Positions 44,061 through 53,285 of a stretch of DNA of 64,000 nucleotides are shown here, in pieces (within the stretch, counting starts at the first letter, position 1; every line of letters starts with the position of its first letter). Made by a program: the position numbers and the translations under genes. The notes under the pieces are model-generated. The model searched no databases. It was not told where the DNA came from and worked only from the letters and a program-made list of their open reading frames with translations. This stretch comes from Barnesiella intestinihominis YIT 11860 (GTDB taxonomy: Bacteria > Bacteroidota > Bacteroidia > Bacteroidales > Barnesiellaceae): assembly GCF_000296465.1 (NCBI RefSeq), contig NZ_JH815204.1, forward strand, positions 1-64,000. Direction: 5' to 3'.

Positions 44061-44068
44061 TATATTTG
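44061..44068 (+). promoter_or_regulatory. -7 element of the mdh gene
   Basis: TATATTTG lies 40 bases before the ATG at 44109; no clear -33 box is seen at the expected distance. Confidence 0.45.
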
Positions 44069-44108
44069 TAACGGAATAAAGAAAACTCATCATTTAAATA
44101 TAACAAAT

Positions 44109-45110
44109 ATGGAATTTTTGACGAATGAAAAACTCACGATCGTGGGTGCTGCCGGTATGATCGGTTCGAATATGGCACAGACTGCATTGATGATGCGTTT
44201 GACACCTCATTTATGTTTGTATGACCCTTATGCTCCGGCATTGGAAGGTGTTGCCGAGGAATTACGTCATTGTGCATTTAAAGGGGTAGATATAACCTTC
44301 ACGAGCGACGTGAAAGAAGCTCTTACGGGAGCCTCGTATATCGTATCTTCCGGAGGGGCTGCTCGCAAAGCAGGAATGACAAGAGAGGATTTATTGAAAG
44401 GAAATGCCGAAATTGCCGCTCAATTCGGTAAGGATATACGCAGCTATTGTCCCGATGTGAAACATGTGGTCGTCGTTTTCAATCCGGCCGATATTACGGG
44501 GTTGATCGTATTGCTTTATTCGGGTTTGAAACCGTCTCAGGTATCCACGCTTGCGGCGCTCGATAGTACGCGTTTGCAGAGCGAGTTGGCAAAATATTTC
44601 CATGCGGTAGCCGATGAAATCGAGAATTGTCGTACCTATGGAGGGCATGGAGAACAAATGGCGGTTTTTGCTTCGACGACAAAAGTAAAAGGAACTCCGC
44701 TCGCCGAGCTTATCGGAACGGAAAAATTACCGGCCGAAGACTGGGAGAAGATACGCCAGCAAGTCGTTCAAGGAGGCAAACACATTATCGATTTGCGAGG
44801 ACGCTCTTCTTTTCAGAGCCCGGCCTATCTTTCTATCGAGATGATTGCTGCGGCAATGGGTGGAAATCCTTTCACGTGGCCGGCTGGTGTTTATTTGTCT
44901 GACGGGAAATTCAACCACATACTTATGGCGATGGAGACAATTCTCGATCGTTCGGGAGTACATTACAACCCGGTTTATGGTACGCCGGAAGAAGATAAAG
45001 AATTGGAGCGCAGTTATAAGCATTTGTGCGATTTGCGTGATGAGGTGATAGCGATGGGAATCATTCCCCCGGTTTCGGAATGGAATAAACTGAATAAAAA
45101 TATCGAATAA
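44109..45110 (+). CDS. mdh: Malate dehydrogenase
   Basis: A 333-residue NAD-dependent dehydrogenase of the lactate/malate family in its Bacteroidetes form. The nucleotide-binding motif is IVGAAGMIGSNMAQ (about residues 11-24), substrate arginines lie in GGAARKAGMTREDLL, and the catalytic histidine is in YGGHGEQM (about residue 180). It interconverts malate and oxaloacetate in the reductive branch to succinate and propionate. It is monocistronic, with its own promoter element and terminator. Confidence 0.93.
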   Translation: MEFLTNEKLTIVGAAGMIGSNMAQTALMMRLTPHLCLYDPYAPALEGVAEELRHCAFKGVDITFTSDVKEALTGASYIVSSGGAARKAGMTREDLLKGNAEIAAQFGKDIRSYCPDVKHVVVVFNPADITGLIVLLYSGLKPSQVSTLAALDSTRLQSELAKYFHAVADEIENCRTYGGHGEQMAVFASTTKVKGTPLAELIGTEKLPAEDWEKIRQQVVQGGKHIIDLRGRSSFQSPAYLSIEMIAAAMGGNPFTWPAGVYLSDGKFNHILMAMETILDRSGVHYNPVYGTPEEDKELERSYKHLCDLRDEVIAMGIIPPVSEWNKLNKNIE

Positions 45111-45143
45111 ACAGCGTTGTCGAACCTGTGGAATCCTGTTATA

Positions 45144-45178
45144 AAAATAGCGACTTCTTACGAGAAGCCGCTATTTTT
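45144..45178 (+). terminator. Terminator after mdh
   Basis: AAAAATAGCGACTTCT and its near-complement ending in CCGCTATTTTT form a hairpin with a short loop and T-rich tail, placed between the convergent mdh and sulfatase genes. Confidence 0.8.
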
Positions 45179-45206
45179 ATCTTTATATTATACGGGAACC
45201 GGTAAA

Positions 45207-46610
45207 TCAACGTCCGAAGTTAAATATGTCGGAGTGTATATGCTCCCGATCCATAATGACTTTCAACTCTTCCACTTTGTCGGGATAAGTATTAGCTAAA
45301 TTATTGTCTTCATGCGGGTCTTCGGCAATGTTGTACAACTCATGAGTCGGGTTTCCGTTTTTGATATTTTGTCGAATCAGTTTCCAATCTCCGGCTCTTA
45401 CGGCTTGGCGACCGTTTTCCTCGTGGAACTCCCAATACAAGAAGTCATGTTGCCGTTGTTCCCCCTTTCCGGTCAGAGTAGGGAGTATAGACAACCCGTC
45501 CATCGCCTCTTCGCGCCAATTCGTATCTTCACCCAACAATTCTACGAAAGTAGGCATCATATCCCAGCCGGCTGCCATCAAGTCGCTTATAGAGCCGGCT
45601 TCGATAGTCCCCGGCCAATAGGCGATATAAGGCACGCGCATACCGCCCTCGTACAAAGCTCGTTTCAATCCTCTCAGTCGTTCCTCTGTGTTGAAGAAAG
45701 TCGGATCTGCTCCTCCCTCGTTATGAGGGCCGTTATCGCTCGTGAATATAAATAAAGTTTTTTCGGAGATACCCAGCTCTTCCAGTTTATCGATGATTTG
45801 TCCCACATACGTGTCCAATCGGGTAATCATAGCCGCAAATTGTGAGCGGGGATTAGTTGCTGTACCATAATCTCCGTTGTCGTACCACGGGTGGGGTTCT
45901 TGAAATTTACCTTTATACATATCGACGATACTGTCTTGCGGTTGGCACAGTTCGGCATGGGGAATCGTATATGTGAAATAACCGAAAAATGCCTTGTCCT
46001 TATTGTCTTCGATGAATTTCATCGCATGTTCGTGTATGGCATCTTGCGAATAACGTCCGTTTTGATACTCTTTTTCTTGGTTATTCCACAAATACTCCGG
46101 GTAGTAAGAGTGCGCTTTACGCTGACAGTTGTATCCGTAAAATACGTCGAATCCCATCTTGTTAGCTTCTCCGCCCGAACCGGGATAACCCATACCCCAT
46201 TTACCGAAACAACCTGTCACATATCCGTTTTGTTGAAACAGATGTCCCAACGTTTCTACGTTCGGATCGAGAGGCTCTTGTCCTTCGGGTTGTATTTCTT
46301 TATTTCCCCGTATTTTGGTATGTCCGGTGTGTTGCCCGGTCATCAACGAAGCTCTTGATGGAGCGCTTACAGCTGTACTTGCATAAAATTGAGTGAAACT
46401 CATGCCTTTATTTACGAGCCTGTTCAGATTGGGAGTCGATATCATTTGTTGGCCGTAGGCCTCTATATCGCTGTATCCCATGTCGTCGCAAAGCAAGTAA
46501 ATGACATTGGGGCGTTCTGTTGTGGCGACAGCATCTCTCTCTTGGGCGAAGCACAAACCCGAAGTAAGGAGCAGGCTGCTTGCAGGGTATATAAATTTAT
46601 TGGTATTCAT
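45207..46610 (-). CDS. Arylsulfatase-type sulfatase (Ser-type)
   Basis: A 467-residue exported sulfatase of the S1 alkaline-phosphatase superfamily. After the signal peptide the metal site is LLCDDMGYSDI (Asp42, Asp43). The formylglycine motif is SAPSR (Ser82-Arg86) followed by ASLMTGQHTGH, so the precursor residue is serine and needs an anaerobic radical SAM maturase, not found in the window. FTSDNGPHNEGG supplies other metal ligands. It removes sulfate from a host or dietary glycan or from another sulfate ester. It starts 17 bases after the upstream secreted protein gene and is probably co-transcribed. Confidence 0.92.
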   Translation of the reverse strand: MNTNKFIYPASSLLLTSGLCFAQERDAVATTERPNVIYLLCDDMGYSDIEAYGQQMISTPNLNRLVNKGMSFTQFYASTAVSAPSRASLMTGQHTGHTKIRGNKEIQPEGQEPLDPNVETLGHLFQQNGYVTGCFGKWGMGYPGSGGEANKMGFDVFYGYNCQRKAHSYYPEYLWNNQEKEYQNGRYSQDAIHEHAMKFIEDNKDKAFFGYFTYTIPHAELCQPQDSIVDMYKGKFQEPHPWYDNGDYGTATNPRSQFAAMITRLDTYVGQIIDKLEELGISEKTLFIFTSDNGPHNEGGADPTFFNTEERLRGLKRALYEGGMRVPYIAYWPGTIEAGSISDLMAAGWDMMPTFVELLGEDTNWREEAMDGLSILPTLTGKGEQRQHDFLYWEFHEENGRQAVRAGDWKLIRQNIKNGNPTHELYNIAEDPHEDNNLANTYPDKVEELKVIMDREHIHSDIFNFGR

Positions 46611-46627
46611 ACGTTTTATAAAGGTGT

Positions 46628-48208
46628 TTAAAGTTTGCTATCGAGAAGTTTGAGTGTGGTCGTTTTCCCGTTTTCCGGTTCGATGACTAAGACGATAAAT
46701 CTTTCGGGATATTTCAATTCCCCTTCGAAGACGGTGTCGGCAGAAAAGTAATTTCCTAACAGTTGGCCGGAGAGGCTCACTGCTTTGATCGTGTTGCGTC
46801 CGTACAGTCCGGTTATGCTCAGTCGTCCGTCGTAGAGGTGAGCTTTGGGTGCTACGCTTCTGTCTCCGTTTTCAATTCCTGTGGGGGTTTTTAAAGGCAC
46901 TCGATAAAAATACCACCCCGAACCTGTTCCTATACCGGCGTTGTATAGAACGACTCCCCATGTACCGTCTTGGGCGTTTAACAGATAGGAATTGTCGCCT
47001 TCGTACTTGATAGAGTAGCTCCCGTTTTCATGACCGCTGGATTCGATTGTGAATTGACTCCCGAGAGTAGAAGCGGTAAAATATTCTTTTTCTAAGACTT
47101 TCGACCCGGATATTTGCAAGTTCGTCCCTTTGTTTACGATATATACCCGATTATTTCCGGCATCTTCCAACCGCCAGAGAAATTTGTCTGTTTGGTTCGC
47201 CGGTTTTTCCACCCTCAGTGCGGTGGAATAATCCCCACCTGTGTTCGTATCATAGGCGATATATCTCTCTTTTCGGTTGGCGTCGGTGTGAGCATTCATG
47301 ATTTGATACCAAATCGGGTCTTCGGCTGTGCTTATTTCGGGGGAGGCTAATACGGGAACAGCGGCTTCGAATACGGCTATCAGGCTCGTACTTTTCGTTA
47401 CGGTAAATGTGTAGACCGATTCTTCACTCACGATTTCGTTTCCCTCTTGCCAACCTTTGAATTCTATGGCAGACTCCGAATTTTCATTGATAATAGCTTT
47501 TACGGTGACTTGTGTCCCTATTTCGTAACGGCCGGCGTCGTTTGCCGGTGTTTCGATAATGGCAGTTCCCAGTTCGTCGTTGTTCGATGATACGCTTATA
47601 AAGCGGTCGGTTCTATCCGATGCTTCCAAAACATACACTACGAAATCATATACCCGTCCGCTAATCGAGGCATCGGCCGAGGAGGGGGTTGTCGATTCGA
47701 TTCTTATGCGTATGCGAGTTTTTCCGAGTTCTGCGTTTTCGGGTATCGCTATGGTCTGTACGAAACTTTTGGTGGAGGCTGCTACTTGGGCGGGTCGTGA
47801 TTCCTTTTCGAATACACCGTCGCGGTTCCAGTCGGTGTAAGTCGAGAGGGTATAGTTCGACGGATCGACGGTCATAGTCGCATTGAACTCGAAAGTTTCG
47901 CCCGCGATCAATAAGGAAGTCTCTTTCGACACTATGGCGAAATAACTGCCGGGAGAGTTCGGTTTTGCATATCCCAACGGGTAGATGACAGCATCGCCCG
48001 AGGTCGTTGCCGAAGAGATATAGCCTCCGTTGGCAGATCCGGCCGGCATTTGGTATATGGGGCTTTTTTCGCTGATACGCCCCAGCCGTATCATGGTTTC
48101 GAAAGGGTTCGATGAAATGTAGTCGTTACTCGAATCGTCGGCGGCTATTGCCGGTATTGTCATTGTAGCAACGGTGGCCGCTGCCAGAAATTTAAAGAAT
48201 ATATTCAT
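46628..48208 (-). CDS. Secreted GEVED/InlB-repeat protein 2
   Basis: A 526-residue exported protein. In order: signal peptide; a GEVED-like domain (about 60-195, with YTDWNRDGVFEKE); a divergent InlB-type repeat (about 205-282, FKGWQEGNEI); a beta-trefoil-like domain (about 290-450) that begins ISTAEDPIWYQIM and ends GSGWYFYRVP; and a C-terminal segment with YDGRLSITGLYGRNTIKAVSLSG, resembling a secretion/sorting domain. It is a paralogue of the protein at 48279, with the same domains in another order. It probably binds carbohydrate at the surface and acts with the sulfatase encoded 17 bases downstream. Confidence 0.75.
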   Translation of the reverse strand: MNIFFKFLAAATVATMTIPAIAADDSSNDYISSNPFETMIRLGRISEKSPIYQMPAGSANGGYISSATTSGDAVIYPLGYAKPNSPGSYFAIVSKETSLLIAGETFEFNATMTVDPSNYTLSTYTDWNRDGVFEKESRPAQVAASTKSFVQTIAIPENAELGKTRIRIRIESTTPSSADASISGRVYDFVVYVLEASDRTDRFISVSSNNDELGTAIIETPANDAGRYEIGTQVTVKAIINENSESAIEFKGWQEGNEIVSEESVYTFTVTKSTSLIAVFEAAVPVLASPEISTAEDPIWYQIMNAHTDANRKERYIAYDTNTGGDYSTALRVEKPANQTDKFLWRLEDAGNNRVYIVNKGTNLQISGSKVLEKEYFTASTLGSQFTIESSGHENGSYSIKYEGDNSYLLNAQDGTWGVVLYNAGIGTGSGWYFYRVPLKTPTGIENGDRSVAPKAHLYDGRLSITGLYGRNTIKAVSLSGQLLGNYFSADTVFEGELKYPERFIVLVIEPENGKTTTLKLLDSKL

Positions 48209-48232
48209 GTCTTATCTATTGGATATAAATAC

Positions 48233-48269
48233 AAAAGCATAGGACAATATAATTTTATTCTATGCTTTT
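48233..48269 (-). terminator. Terminator between the two GEVED genes
   Basis: AAAAGCATA at 48233-48241 and TATGCTTTT at 48261-48269 form a hairpin just after the 48279-49952 gene, so the two paralogues may be separate units. Confidence 0.6.
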
Positions 48270-48278
48270 ATATCAAAG

Positions 48279-49952
48279 TTATTTAATGAATTTGATCATT
48301 TCTCCGCCTACATTTGCGATATACACACCTTTTTCGAGGGCCGATACAGAGATTTCTGTTGCATTGTTTACTTGCAAGACAATCTGTCCCGACAAATTAT
48401 AAACGGTGGTTTGGGTGGGATTGGGGGAAATCAAGAGTCCGGCGTGAGCATCGTAATAAACCTTACCGGAAGCTATTCCTTCGATTCCCGATGCCGGAGA
48501 GATGGCGATTTCGAAATCATAGGCAATACCGTTTCTTATCTCGTTATAGAATTCGGTAAAGACTTTCGAGGGCCAGTCGTTGGACCAGGGATCGGGCCCC
48601 ATGTAAACGACGCGCATGCGATAGGTTCCGGGAGCGGTTTCGGCCGGAACGGTTATCGTTCTGTCCCAACCTTCTGTAACATTGCCGTCAGGATCGTCGA
48701 AAGTATTGTCGCCTGAGTTATTGCCTACGGCAGCGTAAATCTCGTTTTCGCCGCTGAATTCTTTATCGTTGTTCCAGTCTATGTAGAGTGTTTGGTAAGA
48801 CCAGACGATTTCAGGCTCGCATACGATGTCTCTATATCCGTTGTTATAGGTGATATCCTCGTTATACTGCTTGAAATTCATGGAGAAGTTTTCAACACCC
48901 TCTTCGAGGCGGATCGGATTTTCGGTCTTGTCGATAACAGCTCCTTCTACTTGTGGTGTATGTAGTTTTTTATATTCGGTGAAGGGGAGTTCTTCTTGGG
49001 TTGCGCAGGTAAACAGAGTCTTGGTTTTATCGCCTGCGGTATAAGAAACAGAGCCTAAATAACGGTTCTGTTGATTAAGGTCCGTGACGTAGAAACGGGT
49101 CATGATGGGATAATCCTTTTCGACGAATTCGGCGACGAGAGTTTTATCTTCTGTTCCTTCGTAAGAATAAGTGTGTCTGTAACTTATAACAGTTTCAGTT
49201 CCCTCTTCCACCCATCTGTAAAACATATAGTTGTCGGCTGCGGCCGCTTTTACGATAAGAGCTTCCGTTTCAGGAACCTCTACACTTGTCGACTCTTTTC
49301 CTTCTATGGATACCGCTCCTTTTGCCGAGTCTGCCGATTTTACTGAGACGGTTTTGGTAGCCGTTGGAGGGGTGTATTGAGCCGGATAGAAAAACCAGCC
49401 CGAGGCTTGGTGTGTTCCCATTTCATAAACGGTTACACCGTAATCCCATGACGTATCTGCGGCGTTCAGATAAGCGGCTTCCGAAATCCCGGTGTAATCC
49501 AGACAGTATTGTTTATCGGCACACTGCTGTTGTCCCGTGGAAGCAGATGTGGCCAGTACCCAAACAGCACCCTCGTCTGCACTCATCTCTAACATCGTAT
49601 TGTTGATAGCGGTAGCTTCTACTGGAACAACAATGCGCATACCGCTCGAATGAACCAGTACGCAGTAATTGTCGCCTCCGTCCGCCTTTTCCAAACGCCA
49701 GATGTAAGCAGCATCGGTTGGCGGTGTGGTTAGCTGGTCGGTACATAAATTCGAACCGTCCCATTTCATAAATCGGTTTTGTCGATCGGAAGCCGTGAGG
49801 TGGGACGACATCATTGTATACCATTTGGGGGATTCCGCTGTGCTTATTTCGGGTTCGACGACCCCTGAAATAGGAGTAACCTGTGCTACGGATAGATTTG
49901 AAACAAGTAGACCTGCTAAAAGCAGTAACGGATTAAATAAAGATTTTTTCAT
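48279..49952 (-). CDS. Secreted GEVED/InlB-repeat protein 1 with sorting domain
   Basis: A 557-residue exported protein. In order: signal peptide; the domain starting ISTAESPKWYTMM and ending ASGWFFYPAQ (about 35-195); a divergent InlB-type repeat (about 200-280, FYRWVEEG); a GEVED domain (about 285-495, with TLYIDWNNDKEFSG and YRMRVVY); and a C-terminal sorting-like domain (about 500-557, LLISPNPTQTTVYNLSGQIV through KGVYIANVGG) as used by type IX secretion. It is probably a surface adhesin or glycan-binding protein. It is related to the next gene but has a different domain order. Confidence 0.78.
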   Translation of the reverse strand: MKKSLFNPLLLLAGLLVSNLSVAQVTPISGVVEPEISTAESPKWYTMMSSHLTASDRQNRFMKWDGSNLCTDQLTTPPTDAAYIWRLEKADGGDNYCVLVHSSGMRIVVPVEATAINNTMLEMSADEGAVWVLATSASTGQQQCADKQYCLDYTGISEAAYLNAADTSWDYGVTVYEMGTHQASGWFFYPAQYTPPTATKTVSVKSADSAKGAVSIEGKESTSVEVPETEALIVKAAAADNYMFYRWVEEGTETVISYRHTYSYEGTEDKTLVAEFVEKDYPIMTRFYVTDLNQQNRYLGSVSYTAGDKTKTLFTCATQEELPFTEYKKLHTPQVEGAVIDKTENPIRLEEGVENFSMNFKQYNEDITYNNGYRDIVCEPEIVWSYQTLYIDWNNDKEFSGENEIYAAVGNNSGDNTFDDPDGNVTEGWDRTITVPAETAPGTYRMRVVYMGPDPWSNDWPSKVFTEFYNEIRNGIAYDFEIAISPASGIEGIASGKVYYDAHAGLLISPNPTQTTVYNLSGQIVLQVNNATEISVSALEKGVYIANVGGEMIKFIK

Positions 49953-50363
49953 ACATAAAGTGTTTTTAATGGGTAATTAAATGTGTTTGTTTATTTTTTT
50001 AATGATATTAGTAACGAACGGTTGTCTTTTATATAATTTTATTATGGGTTATTTCTAACGGTATGTAATCGCTTATATATTTTATAACTAATATGAAGGT
50101 TTAATCCCTAGTGAGAAAATTGGTTTTTTATGATTTACCCCATAAATAGTAATATTATACTATAATTAATTATATATTTATAAGGTGAATTTCTCCCATC
50201 GACTGCTAAAAGTATTACTATATTGGAGGGGGAAGTCTGAGTGAATACCCTCGAAGAGGTTCTCGAATGTCGCTTGAAAAAAATTAAAACAGTTTCTAAA
50301 TATTTCGTATTGGATTATTTCTTAAAAAAGTTGTAAATTGCAGCGAATTTTAAATTTCAGGTT
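49953..50363. other. AT-rich divergent intergenic region
   Basis: About 410 bases between divergent genes (GEVED protein 1 and rfbB), strongly AT-rich over 49980-50180. It must hold both promoters, but no consensus -33/-7 pair stands out. A TAAATTGC sequence near 50332 is the closest candidate for rfbB. No gene is seen. Confidence 0.5.
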
Positions 50364-51566
50364 ATGAAAAGATATTTGGTCACCGGTGCGGCCGGATTTA
50401 TTGGGGCGAACTTTTTGAAATATTTGTTGAAAAAGTACGAAGAAGATATATATGTGGTCGTTTTGGACAAACTTACGTATGCCGGGAATCTGGGTACTAT
50501 TAAAGACGAAATAGCCGATTCGAGAGTGCGGTTCGTGAAGGGGGACATACGCAATGCCGAATTGGTGGCGAACATCTTTGCCGAAACCGATATAGATTAT
50601 GTGGTCAATTTTGCGGCCGAATCGCACGTAGACCGCAGTATAGCCAATCCGCAGCTCTTCTTGGAAACGAATATATTGGGCACGCAGAATATGCTCGATT
50701 GCGCCCGTAAGGCTTGGTATAGGGGAAAAGATTCCGAAGGGAAGCCTCTCTATGCCGAGGGAAAGAAATTCTTGCAAGTATCGACCGACGAGGTCTACGG
50801 TTCGTTGTCTAAGGACTATACCGACCCGCAGCCGTTGGAAATCACCGATGCCGATGTGCGCAAAGTGGTGACCGGACGTACCGACCTGCATACTTATGGC
50901 AAGCGGTTCTTTACGGAGACGACGCCGCTCGATCCCCGTTCTCCTTATTCGGCTTCGAAGACGAGTGCCGATATGTTCGTGAGGGCTTACCACGAAACCT
51001 ACGGCATGCCGGTGAATATTACCCGGTGTTCCAACAATTACGGTCCCTATCATTTCCCGGAAAAATTGATACCTCTGATTATCAAGAATATATTGGCCGG
51101 TCAGAAACTCCCGGTCTATGGTAAGGGCGACAATGTGCGCGACTGGCTCTATGTGGAAGACCACGCTAAGGCTATCGATGCCGTATTGGAACGCGGCCGT
51201 ATCGGCGAAGTCTATAATGTGGGCGGATTCAACGAAGAACAGAATATCAATATCGTGAAGCTCATCATCGATATTATTGCCCGTATCATGCGGGAAGAAC
51301 CGGAATATCGTAGGGTATTGAAGACCGATGTGAAGAATATTAACGAGGATTTGATTACTTTCGTGGGCGACCGTCCGGGGCACGACATGCGTTATGCCAT
51401 CGATCCGTCGAAGATTGCCCGTGAATTGGGCTGGTATCCCGAGACCCCCTTTACCGTGGGGATAGAGAAAACTGTGCGTTGGTATCTCGATCATCAAGAT
51501 TGGGTGGACGAAGTAGTCAGCGGCGATTACCAGAAATATTACGAACAAATGTACGGCAATCGTTGA
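50364..51566 (+). CDS. rfbB: dTDP-glucose 4,6-dehydratase
   Basis: A 400-residue short-chain dehydrogenase/reductase. The NAD motif is [14 protein letters not shown] (about 8-21), the catalytic region has VSTDEVYG and YSASKTSAD, and [15 protein letters not shown] is typical of RmlB. It converts dTDP-glucose to dTDP-4-keto-6-deoxyglucose. It is about 50 residues longer than the usual enzyme because of an insert near residues 115-185, as in other Bacteroidetes copies. First gene of a five-gene nucleotide-sugar operon. Confidence 0.95.
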   Translation: MKRYLVTGAAGFIGANFLKYLLKKYEEDIYVVVLDKLTYAGNLGTIKDEIADSRVRFVKGDIRNAELVANIFAETDIDYVVNFAAESHVDRSIANPQLFLETNILGTQNMLDCARKAWYRGKDSEGKPLYAEGKKFLQVSTDEVYGSLSKDYTDPQPLEITDADVRKVVTGRTDLHTYGKRFFTETTPLDPRSPYSASKTSADMFVRAYHETYGMPVNITRCSNNYGPYHFPEKLIPLIIKNILAGQKLPVYGKGDNVRDWLYVEDHAKAIDAVLERGRIGEVYNVGGFNEEQNINIVKLIIDIIARIMREEPEYRRVLKTDVKNINEDLITFVGDRPGHDMRYAIDPSKIARELGWYPETPFTVGIEKTVRWYLDHQDWVDEVVSGDYQKYYEQMYGNR

Positions 51567-51588
51567 TTGCCCTAATAAGATACGAACG

Positions 51589-52467
51589 ATGAAAGGCATA
51601 GTATTGGCCGGAGGCTCCGGCACGAGATTGTATCCCATTACTCGGGGAGTATCGAAGCAGATGCTTCCGGTGTATGACAAACCTATGATTTATTACCCCA
51701 TATCGGTATTGATGTTGTCTGGTATTCGTGAGATACTTATTATCAGCACTCCTACCGATTTGCCCGGATTCAAGAGGTTGTTGGGGGACGGCGGACAGTT
51801 CGGCGTGCGTTTCGAGTATGCCGAGCAGCCATCGCCCGATGGACTGGCGCAGGCGTTTATCATCGGGGAGAAGTTCGTGGGGAACGACACCGTGTGCTTG
51901 GTGTTGGGCGACAACATCTTTTACGGGCAGAGCTTTACCCGCATGTTGAGACAGGCCGTTGCCGATGCCGATAAAGGAATGGCAACGGTGTTCGGTTACC
52001 GGGTGGGCGATCCCGAACGTTACGGTGTAGTCGAGTTCGACGAAAGCGGACGGGCGATCAGTATCGAGGAGAAACCGGAAAAGCCTCGTTCCAACTATGC
52101 CGTGGTCGGACTCTATTTTTATCCCAACCGCGTCGTGGAGGTTGCCAAGCAGGTGAAACCGTCTGCACGGGGAGAATTGGAAATAACTTCGGTGAATCAA
52201 GCCTTTCTCCAATCGCAGGCTCTTGGCGTACAGTTAATGGGACGAGGTTTCGCTTGGCTCGATACCGGTACGCATGAATCTCTGTACGAGGCATCGAACT
52301 TTATCGAGACCATCGAACACCGACAAGGACTGAAAGTGGCCTCTTTGGAAGAAATCGCTTATCGCATGGGGTGGATCGACAAGGAACATTTGCTCGGACT
52401 CGCCGAGCCGATGAAGAAAAACCAGTATGGGCAATATTTGATAAGACTGGCGAATGATGAGCTTTGA
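51589..52467 (+). CDS. rfbA: Glucose-1-phosphate thymidylyltransferase
   Basis: A 292-residue nucleotidyltransferase with the start [36 protein letters not shown] and the dTDP-sugar pocket residues typical of RmlA. It makes dTDP-glucose from dTTP and glucose-1-phosphate, the substrate of the preceding gene product. It lies 22 bases after rfbB, and its last codons overlap the next gene by 14 bases. Confidence 0.96.
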   Translation: MKGIVLAGGSGTRLYPITRGVSKQMLPVYDKPMIYYPISVLMLSGIREILIISTPTDLPGFKRLLGDGGQFGVRFEYAEQPSPDGLAQAFIIGEKFVGNDTVCLVLGDNIFYGQSFTRMLRQAVADADKGMATVFGYRVGDPERYGVVEFDESGRAISIEEKPEKPRSNYAVVGLYFYPNRVVEVAKQVKPSARGELEITSVNQAFLQSQALGVQLMGRGFAWLDTGTHESLYEASNFIETIEHRQGLKVASLEEIAYRMGWIDKEHLLGLAEPMKKNQYGQYLIRLANDEL

Positions 52468-52876
52468 CCGGGTGAGATGGATCGAGTTGCCCAAAGTGGC
52501 AGACAAGCGGGGAAACCTGTCGTTCATCGAGAGTGCACGGCATATTCCGTTCGAGATAGCGCGTACTTACTGGCTGTACGATGTGCCGGGTGACGAGCAT
52601 CGCAACGGCCACGCTTTCAAAGAACAGGAGGAGTTTATCGTAGCCTTGTCGGGCAGCTTCGATATCGTGTTGAATGACGGCACGGAGACCCGGCGCTATC
52701 ACATGGCGCGTTCGTATTACGGCTTGTATGTGCCCCGCATGATGTGGCGCGAGCTGGATAACTTCTCGACCAATTCGCTGGCATTGGTATTGTCGTCGAC
52801 CTTGTACGATGCCGGCGATTATATAGAAGATTTTGAAGAGTACCGCACTTTATTGAAAGGAAGGAATGATGAGTAA
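52454..52876 (+). CDS. FdtA-like sugar 3,4-ketoisomerase, altered active site
   Basis: A 140-residue single-domain cupin of the FdtA/QdtA (WxcM-like) family: [25 protein letters not shown] and [18 protein letters not shown]. In FdtA the core motif is GxHAHK with two histidines; here it reads GHAFK, so the second histidine is replaced by Phe. FdtA enzymes isomerise dTDP-4-keto-6-deoxyglucose to the 3-keto sugar. This copy may be inactive, have changed specificity or work with the second copy encoded directly after (11-base overlap). Confidence 0.85.
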   Translation: MMSFDRVRWIELPKVADKRGNLSFIESARHIPFEIARTYWLYDVPGDEHRNGHAFKEQEEFIVALSGSFDIVLNDGTETRRYHMARSYYGLYVPRMMWRELDNFSTNSLALVLSSTLYDAGDYIEDFEEYRTLLKGRNDE

Positions 52877-53285
52877 AAGAGCTTCGGTGGACGATTGCCG
52901 ACTGATACGATTGCCCAAGCACGAGCGAGAGAACGGAAACATCACTGTGGTGGAGAATGACATCGACCTGCCTTTTGCCGTGAAACGGGTGTACTATCTG
53001 TATGATGTGCCGGGCGGAGAGGAACGGGGCGGTCATTCACACAAGCAACTTTACCAGTTGTTGGTGGCGGCCGGTGGATCGTTCGATGTAATTCTCGACG
53101 ACGGTATCTCCACCCGTACGGTGACTTTGAACCGACCCTCCTACGGGCTGCTTATCGTGCCGGGTATCTGGCGGGTACTCAATAATTTCTCGTCGGGGTC
53201 GGTCTGTTTGGTGCTGACTTCCGATTATTACGAAGAGTCGGATTATATTCGCGATTATCAAGAGTTTAAAGAAATTAGCCGATAG
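52866..53285 (+). CDS. FdtA-like sugar 3,4-ketoisomerase
   Basis: A 139-residue cupin paralogue of the preceding gene. Motifs are ENGNITVVE, YLYDVPGGEERGGHSHK with both histidines kept, and LLVAAGGSFDVILDDG. It should convert dTDP-4-keto-6-deoxyglucose to a dTDP-3-keto-6-deoxyhexose (galacto as in FdtA or gluco as in QdtA; the sequence alone does not decide). The product is the substrate of the aminotransferase that starts at the next base after its stop codon. Confidence 0.9.
   Translation: MMSKRASVDDCRLIRLPKHERENGNITVVENDIDLPFAVKRVYYLYDVPGGEERGGHSHKQLYQLLVAAGGSFDVILDDGISTRTVTLNRPSYGLLIVPGIWRVLNNFSSGSVCLVLTSDYYEESDYIRDYQEFKEISR

Noticed and set aside
50322-51680. A 452-codon open frame antisense to rfbB
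   Set aside because: It covers the complete rfbB gene on the opposite strand; rfbB has all catalytic motifs, and the antisense frame has no recognisable domain.
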